Assembly (NCBI GenBank): GCA_019307665.1
Contig: JAFDJC010000101.1
Span: 1 to 13,926, forward strand
Length of the DNA stretch: 13,926 nucleotides
DNA from: Deltaproteobacteria bacterium
Lineage (GTDB): Bacteria > Desulfobacterota > Desulfobacteria > Desulfobacterales > SURF-7
Direction of reading: 5' to 3'
A model generated the notes under the pieces. That model saw only the letters and a program-made list of their open reading frames with translations. It ran no database searches and was not told the origin of the DNA. Numbering within the stretch: the stretch's first letter is position 1; every line of letters starts with the position of its first letter. This document shows positions 1 through 7,708 of this stretch, in pieces. Position numbers and translations under genes: made by a program.

Positions 1-174
1 GTAGTCTCTGACAATGTCCCATTTTTTTTCCCAATAAAATTCGTCTGCCACTCCGGCCCAGAATCCTTCCGGATCATCAATTGAGCGTTGATACAGGGTT
101 TTGTACTCATCGATATTTTTAACCCAGGCGTTCTGACGATGCTGATCCGGCGCACGAAATGTAAATTCACACAT
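1..174 (-). CDS. acs: Acetyl-CoA synthetase, N-terminal fragment (runs off left edge)
   Basis: The minus strand from the ATG at 174-172 reads 58 codons without a stop to the window edge. The segment YQRSIDDPEGFWAGVADEF (residues 28-46), followed by YWEKKWD, is the typical start of AMP-forming acetyl-CoA synthetase (ACAS_N domain), so this is about the first tenth of a roughly 650-residue enzyme. The family makes acetyl-CoA from acetate, ATP and CoA through an acetyl-adenylate in the cytoplasm. A strong ribosome binding site (GGAAAGGGG) lies just upstream of the ATG. The gene is divergent from the TRAP cluster and separated from it by 571 bases. The catalytic domains lie outside the window, so substrate preference (acetate or propionate) cannot be judged here. 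Confidence 0.9.
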   Translation of the reverse strand, partial: MCEFTFRAPDQHRQNAWVKNIDEYKTLYQRSIDDPEGFWAGVADEFYWEKKWDIVRDY

Positions 175-245
175 GTTTTCCCCTTTCCATCAACTATAAT
201 GTTAATAGATAAATTCGAATTTAATAAGACACTGCATTTTCGACT

Positions 246-273
246 ATAATATAGAAAATAACGGATTGTTCAA
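246..273 (-). promoter_or_regulatory. Candidate sigma70-type promoter for acs
   Basis: Read on the minus strand, TTGAAC (273-268) and TATTAT (251-246) are 16 bases apart, about 70 bases upstream of the acs start codon. The match is fair for a housekeeping promoter, but the region is AT-rich, so chance matches are likely. Confidence 0.35.
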
Positions 274-452
274 CAAGTTTATAACTCCTATTGTCTATAG
301 ATGGCAGAAGACGTAGAGACCATTTAAAACAACCGAAAAATCAAATTGAACCTTAAGTTAATTTTGAGCAGTGATAGGAAATGTCTCTGTTTTCACCCTG
401 CTTGCGGCGCACAGTTGTTTTTTTAATTGAACACACACCTCCAAATCTTTTC

Positions 453-479
453 TTGACAATAATTCGTTATATGTAATAT
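453..479 (+). promoter_or_regulatory. Candidate promoter for the TRAP/acyl-CoA ligase cluster
   Basis: TTGACA (453-458) is followed after 15 bases by TAATAT (474-479). The -35 is a perfect consensus, but the spacing is 2 bases short. It would give a 5' leader of about 260 bases before the lipoprotein gene at 746. Weaker -35-like boxes nearer the gene (TTGACT at 601, TTGACG at 658) lack good -10 partners. Confidence 0.35.
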
Positions 480-745
480 TGAGTGCTACACAAAAATGCT
501 ACATGTAACCAAGAAGACACGAAATAAACAGATAACAGTTTTTGTTAATGAGAAATTTCATCTGGCTGGCGTATAGAAGAAATGAGGGTTAGCGACATAC
601 TTGACTGATCCGTATTGTTTTCCGAACTGCATTTAAATCATTCCGCTAACAGCCGACTTGACGAACTATTTTTATATGATATTGGTAAACAGCGTTTATA
701 TCAAAAAACATAGACCGTAACGCAAAACAAACAGGAGGTGTACTG

Positions 746-1648
746 ATGAAGATGAAAAAAAACATGGTTATTTTTTCGATAGCCGCTATGGCTGTATTAC
801 TGGTGTTTGTTTCCCTGAGTGGTTGTGGAGCAAGGAGAGAATCCGCTTATTTAAAGCCCGATACGATCAAAGTCGTGGATAAAGAAAACGTCAATGAGCT
901 GATAAAAAAGGCAGATGCCTATTATGAAAAGAGGGCGGAAGCAATAAGCATGAGAGAGGCCATTGAGAATTATAAACAAGTTGTGAAACTGGATCCCTCA
1001 AATAAGGACGTTTTGCAGAAACTCGGTATTGCATGCTACTGGTATGCGGCAGGCCATCTGACAGACAAAGATGCCCAATGTAAATATTATAATAATGGGG
1101 CTCAGTACGGTGAGATGGCAATGGCATTGAATCCTGCATTTAAAGCACGCGTTGCAGCAGGGGAAAAAGATTATGAATGCCTTGATTCTCTCGGAAAAGA
1201 GGATATTGCATCGGTTTACTGGGTTTTTGCAAATCTTGGCAGATGGTCTAGCCTGAAAGGTTTTACCACAATTCTGAAAAATAAAAATAAACTCAAGGCG
1301 ATTGCTGACTGGGTAGCCCGTACGGATGAGAACTATTACCATGGTGCCGGTCATAGAGTATTGGGAACCTATTATGCCAAGGCGCCCAGCTTTGCAGGCG
1401 GTGACTTGAACAAGTCAAAAACCCATTTTGAAAGATCCCTTGAAATATCAGACGACTATATTGGAACAAAAGTACTCATGGCCGAGTTTTATGCGTTTAA
1501 GAAGCAGGACAAAGAGCTTTTTATAAAGCTGCTTACCGATGCGGTTAACAAAGATGTAAGTTCGATTCCCGACCTTGAGTTCGAACAGTCTGTAGACCAG
1601 AAAAAAGCAAAGGAACTTCTTGCAAATGCGGATGACATGTTTGAATAA
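746..1648 (+). CDS. TRAP transporter T-component (TatT-like TPR lipoprotein)
   Basis: This 300-residue protein has a lipoprotein signal: basic MKMKKN, a hydrophobic run, then lipobox LSGC with the lipidated cysteine at residue 27. The rest is helical with TPR-like repeats, for example AIENYKQVVKLDPSNKDVLQ at about 67-86 and later pairs such as KTHFERSLEISDDY. The overall pattern matches the TAtT/TRAP T-component family known from Treponema pallidum TatT. Those are periplasmic TPR-like lipoproteins that work with the DctP-type binding protein of TPAT systems and carry a channel suited to hydrophobic ligands. The start is set by AGGAGG at 733-738. The gene lies first in a cluster with a QM permease and a DctP protein, which supports the call. 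The partner and ligand are inferred from family and context. Confidence 0.85.
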   Translation: MKMKKNMVIFSIAAMAVLLVFVSLSGCGARRESAYLKPDTIKVVDKENVNELIKKADAYYEKRAEAISMREAIENYKQVVKLDPSNKDVLQKLGIACYWYAAGHLTDKDAQCKYYNNGAQYGEMAMALNPAFKARVAAGEKDYECLDSLGKEDIASVYWVFANLGRWSSLKGFTTILKNKNKLKAIADWVARTDENYYHGAGHRVLGTYYAKAPSFAGGDLNKSKTHFERSLEISDDYIGTKVLMAEFYAFKKQDKELFIKLLTDAVNKDVSSIPDLEFEQSVDQKKAKELLANADDMFE

Positions 1649-1716
1649 GTCAACTTAACAAATCAAACAAGAAAGAATTCGCACTTAAAAAAGGGAAAAG
1701 AATAGGATAATGAACT

Positions 1717-3558
1717 ATGGAATTTGAAACTGAAACGTCTGAACCCGCTGATGTCTCGTTGGCTGAAAGCGTAGGTTTCCTTTTTGACCTTACTGCGGAG
1801 AAGCTAAGCAAAAATGTAGCTCTTCGCTACAAGGACAAGGCAACATCTGAATGGGTGAGTCTGACATGGCAAGAATATAAGTCAAGAGTTCGCCGCATAG
1901 GTTCCGCGCTTCTCCAGGATGGGTTGAAGCATGGAGATAGGGTGGCCATCATTTCAAACAGCAGGCTGGAATGGGCTGTCTGCGATCTGGCGATTCAGTC
2001 GATCGGCTGTGTAACCGTACCGATCTACCAGTCGAACATGGCGGATGAAGTGGAATATGTCCTCAATCATTCCGATGCCAAACTTGTGTTCCTTGAGGAT
2101 AAAGAGCAGCTAGTAAAAGTGAATGAAGTACGCGGCAATCTGCCTATACTTGAAAAGGCAGTCATGTTTGATGGAAAGGTAAAGGATGATGACCCTTTCC
2201 TTGAATCCTTTACCAAGATGCTTATTCGGGGAAAAGAGATCCAAGATGAAAAATCGGATGAGTTTTCCAAAAGGCTCTCTACGGTTTCTAAGAGTGATAT
2301 AGCAACAATATGCTATACTTCGGGCACCACGGGTCCGCCCAAAGGTGTTGTATTGTTGCATAAAAACATCCTGGCAGAGCTGGAGGGTCTCAAAAAGCAT
2401 GTGACAGTCGACACTTCAGATGAAACCCTCCTGTTTCTTCCCCTGGCGCATATTTTTGCAAGGACGGGATTGCTAGGGCAACTTGCAGCAGGCCAGATCA
2501 TCTCATTTGCCGGATCCATAGAAACACTTCTCCAGGATATTGCCGAAATCAAGCCAACTTATATTTTCAGTGTTCCCAGAATATACGAGAAAATACATAC
2601 AAAGATTCTTTCTGGCGTCGAAGGTGGATCACGGTTAAAGAAACAGATATTTGCATTTAGCGTGTATTTTGGGAGGCTGATGAGCAGTTACAAACAGCAA
2701 GGCAAGTGGGTGCCTCCCTGGATTTCTGTTTTTTACCAAATGAGTGAGATGCTGGTTTTCAATAAGGTCAGGCGTCTATTTGGCGGACAACTCCGGTTCT
2801 GCTTTTCCGGTGGTGCGCCAATTGCTAAGGAACTGGCGGAGTTTTTTCATGCAGCAGGGATTCTAATCCTAGAAGGATACGGGCTTACGGAAAATGCTGC
2901 GGGCGCCTGCATGAATCAGCCGGATAATTTCAAATTCGGTTCTGTCGGAAAGCCGTTTGAAAAACTCCAGGTTAAAATTGCGAATGATGGTGAAATTCTT
3001 TTTAAAGGAGATATTGTTTTCAAGGAATATTTCAAAAATACCAAGGCTACGGCGGAAAGTATTGTTGATGGCTGGTTTCATACCGGAGATATCGGTGAGT
3101 TTGACGCTGACGGTTTTTTAAAAATAACAGACAGAAAGAAGGATCTCATCGTAACTTCCGGCGGAAAAAATGTAGCCCCCCAAAATATCGAAAATATGCT
3201 CAAAGGGGATATGTATGTCAGCCAGGCCGTTGTAATCGGAGATAAAAGGAAATACCTGACAGTCCTTATTGCCTTGAGTGAAGAGGAAATTATCAATTTT
3301 GCAAAGGAAAATAAAATTGAGTATGAGGACGTTAAAGAGTTGTCCACCAAGAAAGAAGTATATAAACTTATAGAAAAGGGCATAAAATCCGTTAACAGCA
3401 AGCTTCCATCGTTTCTGACAATTAAAAAATTTGCAATTATGCCCCGGGATTTTGAGGTAGGTGAAGAATTGACTCCCACACTGAAGGTAAAACGAAAAGT
3501 TATAATGGAACGGTACAAGGAAATGATTGATTCTCTATATGAAGAGAGGAGGGCTTAA
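1717..3558 (+). CDS. AMP-forming long-chain acyl-CoA synthetase (FadD15-like)
   Basis: This 613-residue enzyme of the ANL superfamily forms an acyl-adenylate from a carboxylic acid and ATP, then an acyl-CoA. Motifs appear in order: P-loop TSGTTGPPKG (201-210), the long-chain-family region FCFSGGAPIAKELAEFF (361-377), EGYGLTE (386-392), GWFHTGD (452-458) and hinge DRKKDLIVTSGGKN (472-485). A C-terminal basic stretch TLKVKRK holds the likely catalytic lysine. Length and the two-part layout fit bacterial long-chain ligases rather than short acetate enzymes. The start at 1717 has AGGA at 1704-1707. The gene lies between the TRAP-T lipoprotein and the TRAP permease, and its stop is one base before the permease ATG, so it is very likely cotranscribed and translationally coupled. 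A role in trapping the imported acid as its CoA ester is inference; chain length is unknown. Confidence 0.9.
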   Translation: MEFETETSEPADVSLAESVGFLFDLTAEKLSKNVALRYKDKATSEWVSLTWQEYKSRVRRIGSALLQDGLKHGDRVAIISNSRLEWAVCDLAIQSIGCVTVPIYQSNMADEVEYVLNHSDAKLVFLEDKEQLVKVNEVRGNLPILEKAVMFDGKVKDDDPFLESFTKMLIRGKEIQDEKSDEFSKRLSTVSKSDIATICYTSGTTGPPKGVVLLHKNILAELEGLKKHVTVDTSDETLLFLPLAHIFARTGLLGQLAAGQIISFAGSIETLLQDIAEIKPTYIFSVPRIYEKIHTKILSGVEGGSRLKKQIFAFSVYFGRLMSSYKQQGKWVPPWISVFYQMSEMLVFNKVRRLFGGQLRFCFSGGAPIAKELAEFFHAAGILILEGYGLTENAAGACMNQPDNFKFGSVGKPFEKLQVKIANDGEILFKGDIVFKEYFKNTKATAESIVDGWFHTGDIGEFDADGFLKITDRKKDLIVTSGGKNVAPQNIENMLKGDMYVSQAVVIGDKRKYLTVLIALSEEEIINFAKENKIEYEDVKELSTKKEVYKLIEKGIKSVNSKLPSFLTIKKFAIMPRDFEVGEELTPTLKVKRKVIMERYKEMIDSLYEERRA

Positions 3559-3559
3559 C

Positions 3560-5680
3560 ATGGGAGACCTTCTACAATGGCTGGCAAATAACATCTTTTT
3601 ACCCTTCGGACGATTCTGGGGCTTTGTCTGGTTTTTTATCCGTTTTGGTTTTAGTCAGTTATTTTTTACGATAATCATGGTAATCACCTTTGCCTTGTCG
3701 GTGATAAAATCGGTTTATAAAATTGTAGACAAAATTGTCTATGAAGTGGAAAAGGTGATAATTGTTTTGGCTCTTATCGTCATGACAATTGCCGTCTTGC
3801 TCGTGGCTGTGGACAGATGGTTTGAATGGGTCAATTTCGGATGGTTCTGGCTGACAAAGCTGGCAATGTTTTTGATGATCTGGGCGGGTTTTATGGGAGC
3901 AAGCGTTGCGACAAAGAGGCGGGAGCACATCACCATTGATATTTCCTCCAAAGTACTGACTCTAAAGGGGGGGAAAATCGCTACATTCTTCTCCCAGGCA
4001 TTTTCGGCAGGGTTCTGTTTTTATATGGCCAAGCTGTCATATCTGTATATGGCCGAGTCGTTCCGGTACGGTGACAAGGAAGGTGTTTTCCCGATCCCGC
4101 TGTGGATCATTCAGCTTGTTTTGCCAATAACACTCAGCATGATGGGTGCAAGGTTTATTGAGAACATATTCAGAGGATCAAAAGAAAACGAAGATCTCGA
4201 AGCGTCGGGAATAAGGCCTGATCCGGTTGTCATGAAGTCCGGGGCTGATACCTCAATGGCTGTGAAGGATATTATATTGGCCGGTTTGTTTCCCGGTTTG
4301 GTTTTAGGGTCCTTGTTGGCATTCAAGCTGAGTCTTTCGATCGGATGGCTGGTTTTCATAAACTGCTTATTTTTATTCTTTATCGGTACTCCGCTTTTTG
4401 TGCTCATCGGTCTCGCATGCGTTTTCTGCGTCATACTTATCGGAAATGGTGATCCGATCAACATACCCATAGACATGTTTGATGCGGTAAAAAAAGAGAC
4501 GCTTCTTGCCATTCCGCTTTTTATTCTGGCTGGCGGCATAATGACGGCCGGCAGCATATCTACCAAGCTCATCGAAACGGCAAAAAGCATCATCGGCCAC
4601 TTGCCGGGGGGACTTGCGGTTTCCACTGTTCTGGCCTGTCTTTTTTTCGCCGCAATATCAGGCTCATCACCGGTAACGGTCATCGCAATCGGGAGTATCA
4701 TGTTTCCCGCTCTGCTCAAAGAAAAGTATGACGAGGATTTTTCCCTAGGGCTGGTGAGCTCTGCAGGAACATTGGGAATACTTATCCCTCCGTCCATCCC
4801 GATGATCATTTATGCGATCATGGCTCCTGTTGATGGAAAGGCGCTTTCGGTCCGTGAGCTTTTCGTCGCGGGTGTTATTCCAGGCCTGTTAGTTGTTTTG
4901 ATTCTTTGCATCTATTCTATTTTCAAGCAGGACATCGCCAATCTTAAAGTCAAAAAATTCGATATAAAAAAAGTGCTTTCCGCTTCCCTGGAGGGAAGCT
5001 TTTCCCTGATACTGATCGTGCTCATCTTTTTCGGCATTTACTTTGGCATCTTCACGGCAGTTGAAGCAGCGGCTGTTGCAGTAGCCTATGCCGCCCTGGT
5101 TGAATTCTTTCTTCAGCCGGCCCTTTCTTATGGCAGGCAGGGCAATGCTGAAACAAAACAGAAATTTTCTTCATTTATTGAGATGAAGCCCAGTGAGGTT
5201 CCGAAAGTTTTCCTTGATTCCTGCAGTATTATGGGAGCCCTTTTTGTCATTATTGTTATCGCCATGGCATTAAACAGGTTCCTTTGCGAGGAGCAGATAC
5301 CCCAGGCGGCCGCGGCGTGGCTATCAGCAAAAGTCAGCACAAAGATCGGCTTTCTTTTTCTTGTAAACATATTTCTCCTTCTGCTCGGCTGCGTAATGGA
5401 TATTATTTCGGCAATTCTCATCGTGGCACCGCTTCTTGCCCCGATAGCCATTTATTATGGTGTCGATCCGATTCACTTTGGAATCATTTTTATTGTGAAC
5501 CTGCAGATTGGATACATCACACCACCAATTGGTATAAACCTCTTCGTGGCCTCAGGGGTGTTCAAGAAGCCGATTGTTCAGGTAATCAGGGGGACATTGC
5601 CTTTTGTGGCGATTCTCCTGATCGCACTGCTGATCGTAACATATGTGCCTGCTTTCAGCCTTATTCTTTTGGGCAGATAG
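3560..5680 (+). CDS. TRAP transporter fused small-large permease (DctQ-DctM)
   Basis: I choose the ATG at 3560 (706 residues) over one at 3527, because AGGAGG at 3547-3552 is well placed for 3560 and the upstream codons overlap the ligase. Residues about 64-205 are DctQ-like: four hydrophobic segments with the typical WAGFMGASVATKRREHITID (108-127). Residues about 235-706 are DctM-like, with GSS (368-370), GTLGILIPPSIP (403-414), GCVMDIISA (610-618) and GYITPPIGIN (651-660), which match the conserved ion and substrate regions of the large subunit. The family imports organic acids using a sodium or proton gradient with a periplasmic binding protein. Fused QM proteins are known, for example SiaQM. 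About 60 residues with extra hydrophobic segments precede the usual DctQ start, which is unusual. The substrate is unknown. Confidence 0.93.
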   Translation: MGDLLQWLANNIFLPFGRFWGFVWFFIRFGFSQLFFTIIMVITFALSVIKSVYKIVDKIVYEVEKVIIVLALIVMTIAVLLVAVDRWFEWVNFGWFWLTKLAMFLMIWAGFMGASVATKRREHITIDISSKVLTLKGGKIATFFSQAFSAGFCFYMAKLSYLYMAESFRYGDKEGVFPIPLWIIQLVLPITLSMMGARFIENIFRGSKENEDLEASGIRPDPVVMKSGADTSMAVKDIILAGLFPGLVLGSLLAFKLSLSIGWLVFINCLFLFFIGTPLFVLIGLACVFCVILIGNGDPINIPIDMFDAVKKETLLAIPLFILAGGIMTAGSISTKLIETAKSIIGHLPGGLAVSTVLACLFFAAISGSSPVTVIAIGSIMFPALLKEKYDEDFSLGLVSSAGTLGILIPPSIPMIIYAIMAPVDGKALSVRELFVAGVIPGLLVVLILCIYSIFKQDIANLKVKKFDIKKVLSASLEGSFSLILIVLIFFGIYFGIFTAVEAAAVAVAYAALVEFFLQPALSYGRQGNAETKQKFSSFIEMKPSEVPKVFLDSCSIMGALFVIIVIAMALNRFLCEEQIPQAAAAWLSAKVSTKIGFLFLVNIFLLLLGCVMDIISAILIVAPLLAPIAIYYGVDPIHFGIIFIVNLQIGYITPPIGINLFVASGVFKKPIVQVIRGTLPFVAILLIALLIVTYVPAFSLILLGR

Positions 5681-5686
5681 AGGGAA

Positions 5687-5727
5687 GGGAGATTGGGTAA
5701 CAGTGAAAAACAGGCGACCCAACTCCC
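5687..5727 (+). promoter_or_regulatory. Strong inverted repeat just after the permease stop codon
   Basis: GGGAG, a bulged A and TTGGGT pair with ACCCAACTCCC across an 18-base loop, giving an 11-bp stem with one bulge. No run of T follows, so it does not look like a simple intrinsic terminator. Hairpins between genes of a solute-transport operon often protect upstream mRNA or allow partial termination, so that the binding protein is made at a different level. That role is inference. Confidence 0.55.
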
Positions 5728-5759
5728 ATAATTGTAAACTAATTTTTGAGTGAACCCTA

Positions 5760-5786
5760 AGCACCTAATCATCAAAACAGGGTGCT
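5760..5786 (+). repeat. Inverted repeat upstream of the dctP ribosome binding site
   Basis: AGCACC (5760-5765) and GGTGCT (5781-5786) form a perfect 6-bp stem with a 15-base loop. It ends just before the AAGGAG at 5790-5795 that serves dctP. It could be an operator half-site pair or an mRNA hairpin tuning dctP translation. Chance is possible given the short arms. Confidence 0.35.
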
Positions 5787-5801
5787 GGAAAGGAGCTTTT
5801 C

Positions 5802-6884
5802 ATGTTAATGTTAAATAGCGACAAAGAATTTTTATTTCGGAGCTTTCTAAAGCGTACTACTATGTTTGGGATTTTGTATACAGCAATGTTGGTGCTCGCT
5901 TTGGGGCAGATTTTTACCGGTACTGCGTTGGCAGCTGAAAAGGCCGAATATGTAATCAAGTTCGGTACAATTGTACCGGATAACACCCCATGGGCTGACC
6001 AACTAAAAAGTATGAAGAAAAGAATAGAAAAAGAAAGCAACGGAAGAATAAAAGTGAAAGTGTTTCTCGGCGGTGCTCTTGGCGGAGAAGTGGAAATAGC
6101 AAGAAGCCTTCGGCGCGGAAGATTACAGGCTTATGCAGGCACTTGCACTGCTGTGGCGGAAGCAGCAAGTATACCGGAGCTGCAGATTTTTGACCTTCCC
6201 TACCTGTTCGACAGCCTTGAGGAAGCGGACTATATCCTTGATAAAGTGGTGTTTGAGGAATTTCAGAAAATCCTCAAAGCAAAAGGATTTTATCTGGCAT
6301 ACTGGGGCGAGAATGGGTGGCGAAATTTTGCATCAAAAAAAGTTGCGGTCCGTACTCCTGCTGATCTAGGGAAGCTGAAAATGAGATCCCAGGAATCTAA
6401 GGTTCATCTGGCAATGTGGCGAGCCTTAGGGGCACAGGCGGAATCTATCCCGGTTCCCGAGGTTATGGGCGCTTTGCAAACCGGCATGGTAGACGGCTTT
6501 GATATGACCCCGCTATTTACATCTGCTACCGGCTGGTATGAAGGGATTGACCATTATACGATTTCACGGCATATATATCAGCCTGGTCTTATAATTTACG
6601 CCTCAAAGTTTTTTGAATCATTACCGGAAGATTTACAGAAAATTGTTATCGGTAATGCTGCGGAAGAGATGGCCTGGGGAAGAAGTGCGGTTCGTGCAAT
6701 GAGCGAGCCTCTTATTCAGAATTTCAGGGATGAGGGGATAACGGTTTATGAACTTACCGACAAGGAAAAGACTGCTTTCAAGGAAATTCTGCTGCCTGTG
6801 CATAAGGATTTTGAGAAGATTGTGGGCAAGAAACTTCTTGAGAAAATTTATGCCGGCAAGAAAGAGTTTGCATTAAACAAGTAA
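5802..6884 (+). CDS. dctP: TRAP transporter periplasmic solute-binding protein (DctP family)
   Basis: This 360-residue protein has an N-terminal signal peptide: basic R13/K17/R18, a hydrophobic core at about 21-40, and a likely signal peptidase I cut after TALA at residue 44. The mature part begins with the family pattern YVIKFGTIVPDNTPWADQL. It carries KMRSQ (193-197), whose R195 matches the conserved arginine that grips the substrate carboxylate in DctP proteins, and ALQTGMVDGFD (224-234), the family signature. It should deliver a carboxylate to the QM permease encoded upstream. The start at 5802 is supported by AAGGAG at 5790-5795. It is the last gene of the TRAP cluster, 121 bases after the permease. 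In TPAT systems this protein partners a T lipoprotein, here encoded at 746-1648. The ligand cannot be read from sequence. Confidence 0.93.
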   Translation: MLMLNSDKEFLFRSFLKRTTMFGILYTAMLVLALGQIFTGTALAAEKAEYVIKFGTIVPDNTPWADQLKSMKKRIEKESNGRIKVKVFLGGALGGEVEIARSLRRGRLQAYAGTCTAVAEAASIPELQIFDLPYLFDSLEEADYILDKVVFEEFQKILKAKGFYLAYWGENGWRNFASKKVAVRTPADLGKLKMRSQESKVHLAMWRALGAQAESIPVPEVMGALQTGMVDGFDMTPLFTSATGWYEGIDHYTISRHIYQPGLIIYASKFFESLPEDLQKIVIGNAAEEMAWGRSAVRAMSEPLIQNFRDEGITVYELTDKEKTAFKEILLPVHKDFEKIVGKKLLEKIYAGKKEFALNK

Positions 6885-7130
6885 AAAAACAGAGTGTGGT
6901 TTTTTATTAAACCATGCATATTAAAGATTTATGTTTTGCATAAAACAAAGTACTCTTTAGTCGGATGAACCTAAAATAAATGTCTATTATGTCGAGCTCA
7001 TGTCAAAAGTTAACATTCCATTTGACCTTTTAATGTTATGACGCCATGATGTTTCAACTGTATATTCGGAAGAAACATTATGGCAACATTAATCAAGGAA
7101 ACGTTCTATTTTTTTGTTTGAGCATAGGGA

Positions 7131-7277
7131 AATCTCCTTTTTGTAGCCTCAGGCCTGTTCAAAAGGCCGGTGGTTCAAGTAATCCGTGCAACCGCTCCTT
7201 ATGTACTGATTTTGCTTGTTGCGCTTGCAATCATTACATATGTGCCTTCCTTCAGCCTTCTGTTGTTGGGGAGGTAG
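7131..7277 (+). pseudogene. Remnant: C-terminus of a second TRAP DctM permease
   Basis: Translation in this frame gives 48 residues and a TAG stop, starting NLLFVASGLFKRPVVQVIRA and ending VPSFSLLLLGR. It aligns with the last residues of the intact permease (NLFVASGVFKKPIVQVIRG to VPAFSLILLGR). By eye about 33 of 45 aligned residues are identical, and most differences are conservative. No start codon, permease body or ribosome binding site precedes it. At its upstream end, ATAGGG (7124-7129) looks like a frame-shifted relic of the preceding Ile-Gly. The conservative changes mean it diverged as a functional paralogue before being deleted, rather than being a recent copy. It is probably the scar of a second TRAP system. 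Confidence 0.8.
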
Positions 7278-7432
7278 AGTGATAACGATCATGTAATCAA
7301 TTCCACAATTCAGTTGTCGTTGTCGCATATCTTGTATCTCTATCTTTAAAAAATGCTCTATATAGTATGGCATGAAAAGTGCAAATTTCTATTAAACATA
7401 ATGAGCAGTTTGGCTTTTTACGAGGCTGTTAC

Positions 7433-7458
7433 TGTATAATTAAAATGTATAATTAAAA
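7433..7458 (+). repeat. Perfect 13-bp tandem duplication
   Basis: TGTATAATTAAAA occurs twice head to tail (7433-7445 and 7446-7458). Each copy contains TATAAT, so the unit could supply duplicated -10 elements about 40-60 bases upstream of the miniprotein start at 7494. No good -35 was found at normal spacing. Confidence 0.6.
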
Positions 7459-7493
7459 TAGAAAGATGCATATTATTTAAGATAGAGGAAGCC

Positions 7494-7652
7494 ATGTTTG
7501 AAATACCCATGTCGTCAATGGAAACACTGATGAAACTGTCAATTGTTATGGGCGGAATGCTGTTTTGTTTATGCTCATTAATTTTTGCAGCAGATGTCTG
7601 GAATATGTTGGCGAGGAAAATCTGGAAAAAGAAAAATGCTTCATCAGCATGA
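7494..7652 (+). CDS. Small single-span membrane protein (52 residues), unknown function
   Basis: ATG at 7494 follows AGAGGAAG (7483-7490), a plausible ribosome binding site, and reads 52 codons to TGA. The protein begins MFEIPMSSMETLMKLS, has one hydrophobic span (about residues 17-33, IVMGGMLFCLCSLIFAA) and ends in a basic tail (ARKIWKKKNAS). This fits a single membrane helix with the C-terminus in the cytoplasm. I do not recognise the family. The layout of a short N-terminus, one span and a charged tail recalls OadG/MmdD-type gamma subunits of biotin-dependent decarboxylases, and a carboxyltransferase gene lies 225 bases downstream, but I see no diagnostic OadG motif. A chance ORF in decayed DNA is also possible. 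Confidence 0.45.
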   Translation: MFEIPMSSMETLMKLSIVMGGMLFCLCSLIFAADVWNMLARKIWKKKNASSA

Positions 7653-7708
7653 AGCCGGCAAAATTGATTTTACAGGTTGAAATTAAAAGCCCATAGCCCC
7701 CTTCTCTT

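Larger units (their letters stand above)
175..745. other. Divergent intergenic region between acs and the TRAP-T gene
   Basis: These 571 AT-rich bases contain no coding stretch that I can support on either strand. They hold candidate promoters facing both ways and a short direct repeat of TGCTACA near 483-502. The length is generous for two divergent promoters and could hide regulator sites or a small RNA. I saw no convincing operator palindrome, tRNA-like fold or terminator. Confidence 0.6.

Noticed and set aside
4111..4809. 232-codon minus-strand ORF inside the permease gene
   Set aside because: Antisense shadow of the DctM region; composition is low-complexity and no family is recognisable.
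5284..5700. 138-codon plus-strand ORF overlapping the permease end
   Set aside because: It is a shadow frame of the DctM C-terminus, whose motifs are clear in the other frame; the shadow has no domain or ribosome binding site.
6897..6914. Hairpin TGGTTT-TTTATT-AAACCA after dctP as a terminator
   Set aside because: The stem is short and AT-rich and no T run follows, so it is not convincing as an intrinsic terminator.
7011..7038. Inverted repeat TAACATT/AATGTTA
   Set aside because: Seven AT-rich pairs with a 14-base loop in AT-rich decayed DNA are expected by chance.
7046..7282. 78-codon ORF in the gap after dctP
   Set aside because: Cysteine-rich nonsense product; the same DNA in another frame encodes the DctM remnant.
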